A DNA stretch of 64,000 bases. It comes from Vreelandella subglaciescola. Its GTDB lineage: Bacteria; Pseudomonadota; Gammaproteobacteria; Pseudomonadales; Halomonadaceae. A program made the translations under genes and the position numbers. How positions within the stretch are numbered: position 1 is the first letter of the stretch; every line of letters starts with the position of its first letter. Shown piece by piece: positions 62,813-64,000 of the stretch. The stretch lies in assembly GCF_900142895.1 (NCBI RefSeq), contig NZ_LT670847.1, positions 1,860,001 to 1,924,000 on the forward strand. The letters are read 5' to 3'. The notes beneath the pieces are model-generated. The model saw only the letters and a list, made by a program, of their open reading frames with translations. It was not told the DNA's origin and did not search any database.

Positions 62813-63139
62813 GTGTCTCTCCTTGGTTTAAGCATGGATGAAACGATAAAGCACTAAGCGGGCGACTCTTAATAACTATTGAGCATATAATTACATATCA
62901 AATACATAGCTCTAGCGTCATGCGTCGCCATTTAGCCCGCTATCTTTTTAACCTGTTGTTTATAAAGATAATTTCATTTATTAAGGTAGCGAACACGCCG
63001 CCTTATAACAAGATCATATAAAAAATAGGTCGGTTAATATCACAAAACAATATCAATCTTTTTACAAACCCCCGGCGCTCCGGTGGTAGGTTACGTAAAA
63101 ATGTTAACCATGCTGACCGTATTTCATGAAAAATGCCCT
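62813..63139. other. AT-rich divergent region SQR/cysJ
   Basis: These 327 bases are much richer in A and T than the surroundings and have no supported gene. They hold the promoters of the two divergent genes. Short AT-rich inverted repeats such as GAGCATATAATTACATAT are visible; a CysB-type site is plausible but its consensus is too loose to call. Confidence 0.5.
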
Positions 63140-64000
63140 ATGAAAATTGATCCGAGTAATTCTCCCCTATCGGCTGATCAGGCCAACGGCCTGAATCGCC
63201 TGTTAGAAACGCTGGCGCCCCACCAGTTTGACTGGCTGGCAGGCTTTATTGCCGGCCATCAGGCCGCTCAGCCGGGCGCGCCAGGTACCGCCGCCGCCCA
63301 AGGTGCCGGTGATACCGGCCAGGAGCACCCCTCGCTGACCGTGCTTTACGGCTCGCAAACCGGCAACTGCGAAGGGCTGGCGGAAGCGCTCGGCGAGCAG
63401 GCCAACGCCCACGGCATTAATGCCCGGGTGCTGGATATGGCCGACTACAAGCCGCGCCAGCTGAAAAGCGAAAGCTACGTGGTCGTGGTCACCTCGACCC
63501 ACGGCGAAGGCGAGCCGCCGGATAACGCGCTGGACCTCCACGAGTTCATCCACGGCCGCAAGGCGCCGTCGCTCAAGCATTTGCAGTACGGCGTGCTGGC
63601 GCTGGGCGACACCAGCTACGAGCATTACTGCCAGACCGGCAAGGATTTTGACGCCGCCTTTGCCAAGCTGGGCGCCACCGCGCTGGTCGAGCGTGCCGAC
63701 TGCGACGTCGACTACGACGACGAGGCCGAGGCCTGGTGCAAAACCCTGATCGAGCGTTTGCAAAACGAAGCCGGCGCCTCGGGCATGCCCACCGCCGGTG
63801 GCGTGAGCGCTGCGCCCACTACCGAGGCGTATACCCGCCGCTATCCGTTCATGGCCGAGGTGCTCGACAACCAGTGGCTCAACGGCCGCGGCTCGAGCAA
63901 GGAAACCCGCCACATCGAGCTGTCGCTTGAAGGCTCGGGCCTGAGCTATCAGCCGGGCGATTCGCTGGGGCTTTACCCGCAGAATGACCCGGCGCTGGTG
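63140..64000 (+). CDS. cysJ: Sulfite reductase flavoprotein alpha subunit, N-terminal part (cut by window edge)
   Basis: The 287 codons present encode the N-terminal part of CysJ, the FMN/FAD flavoprotein that supplies electrons to sulfite reductase (CysI). A family-typical N-terminus (LSADQANGLNRLLETLAPHQ) precedes the flavodoxin domain with VLYGSQTGNCEGLAEAL (FMN phosphate loop), TSTHGEGEPPDNALDL and LALGDTSYEHYCQTGKDFD, then the start of the FAD domain (YPFMAEVLDNQWL; YQPGDSLGLYP). ATG 63140 best fits the family start. The frame extends in phase to ATG 63110 and 63101, so a longer start is possible. The ribosome binding site is weak in each case. Confidence 0.92.
   Translation, partial: MKIDPSNSPLSADQANGLNRLLETLAPHQFDWLAGFIAGHQAAQPGAPGTAAAQGAGDTGQEHPSLTVLYGSQTGNCEGLAEALGEQANAHGINARVLDMADYKPRQLKSESYVVVVTSTHGEGEPPDNALDLHEFIHGRKAPSLKHLQYGVLALGDTSYEHYCQTGKDFDAAFAKLGATALVERADCDVDYDDEAEAWCKTLIERLQNEAGASGMPTAGGVSAAPTTEAYTRRYPFMAEVLDNQWLNGRGSSKETRHIELSLEGSGLSYQPGDSLGLYPQNDPALV

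Overview
The window is high-GC gammaproteobacterial chromosome. It most resembles a Halomonas-type (Halomonadaceae) bacterium, judged from several TRAP transporters, acidic low-complexity protein tails, a PHA depolymerase-like gene and gene order shared with Pseudomonas and E. coli. I recognise no tRNA, rRNA or CRISPR array.

Layout. 1-3.8 kb: 5' part of amtB with a sigma-54 promoter and an NtrC-like site, ubiK, a periplasmic metal/siderophore-type binding protein, comM. 3.9-12.5 kb: a purine module with an NCS2 permease, a RutR-type TetR regulator, xdhABC and guaD; RutR-like palindromes lie before the permease and inside the xdhA promoter. 12.5-22.2 kb: alpha/beta hydrolase, glcB, DUF423 protein, thiS-thiG-trmB, AEC transporter, small membrane protein, PHA-depolymerase-like esterase, FKBP isomerase. 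22.4-31.7 kb: two TRAP systems, TIGR02444 protein, yheS-like ABC-F, dtd, thiD. 31.8-38.1 kb: EEP nuclease, dsbA, cytochrome c4, engB, then a ClC channel translationally coupled to a PotD-like binding protein.

38.1-45.2 kb is the accessory part. It holds a truncated Sel1-type reading frame, an ISL3 element (8-bp target duplication) split by an IS1380 element (5-bp duplication), and a large DUF4214/PPC-repeat surface or secreted protein gene. That gene is frameshifted by a tandem octamer and carries hexamer microsatellites and five 348-bp repeats. ISL3 sits between its stop codon and what looks like its original terminator.

45.3-58.2 kb returns to core genes: yigB-xerC-DUF484-dapF-lysA-lptM-argH on the minus strand, hemCDXY on the plus strand, and a FUSC-family gene broken by a frameshift. 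58.2-64 kb: aroQ, a crcB pair, a 580-bp non-coding region with a cluster of DnaA-box-like 9-mers, an NSS transporter, a sulfide:quinone reductase-like flavoprotein and the start of cysJ.

The strongest leads are the octamer switch or lesion in the DUF4214/PPC gene, the nested insertion sequences, the DnaA-box cluster in a region whose gene content resembles the neighbourhood of oriC in Pseudomonas, the RutR-like operators on purine genes, and the ClC/binding-protein pair in which both antiporter glutamates appear replaced.
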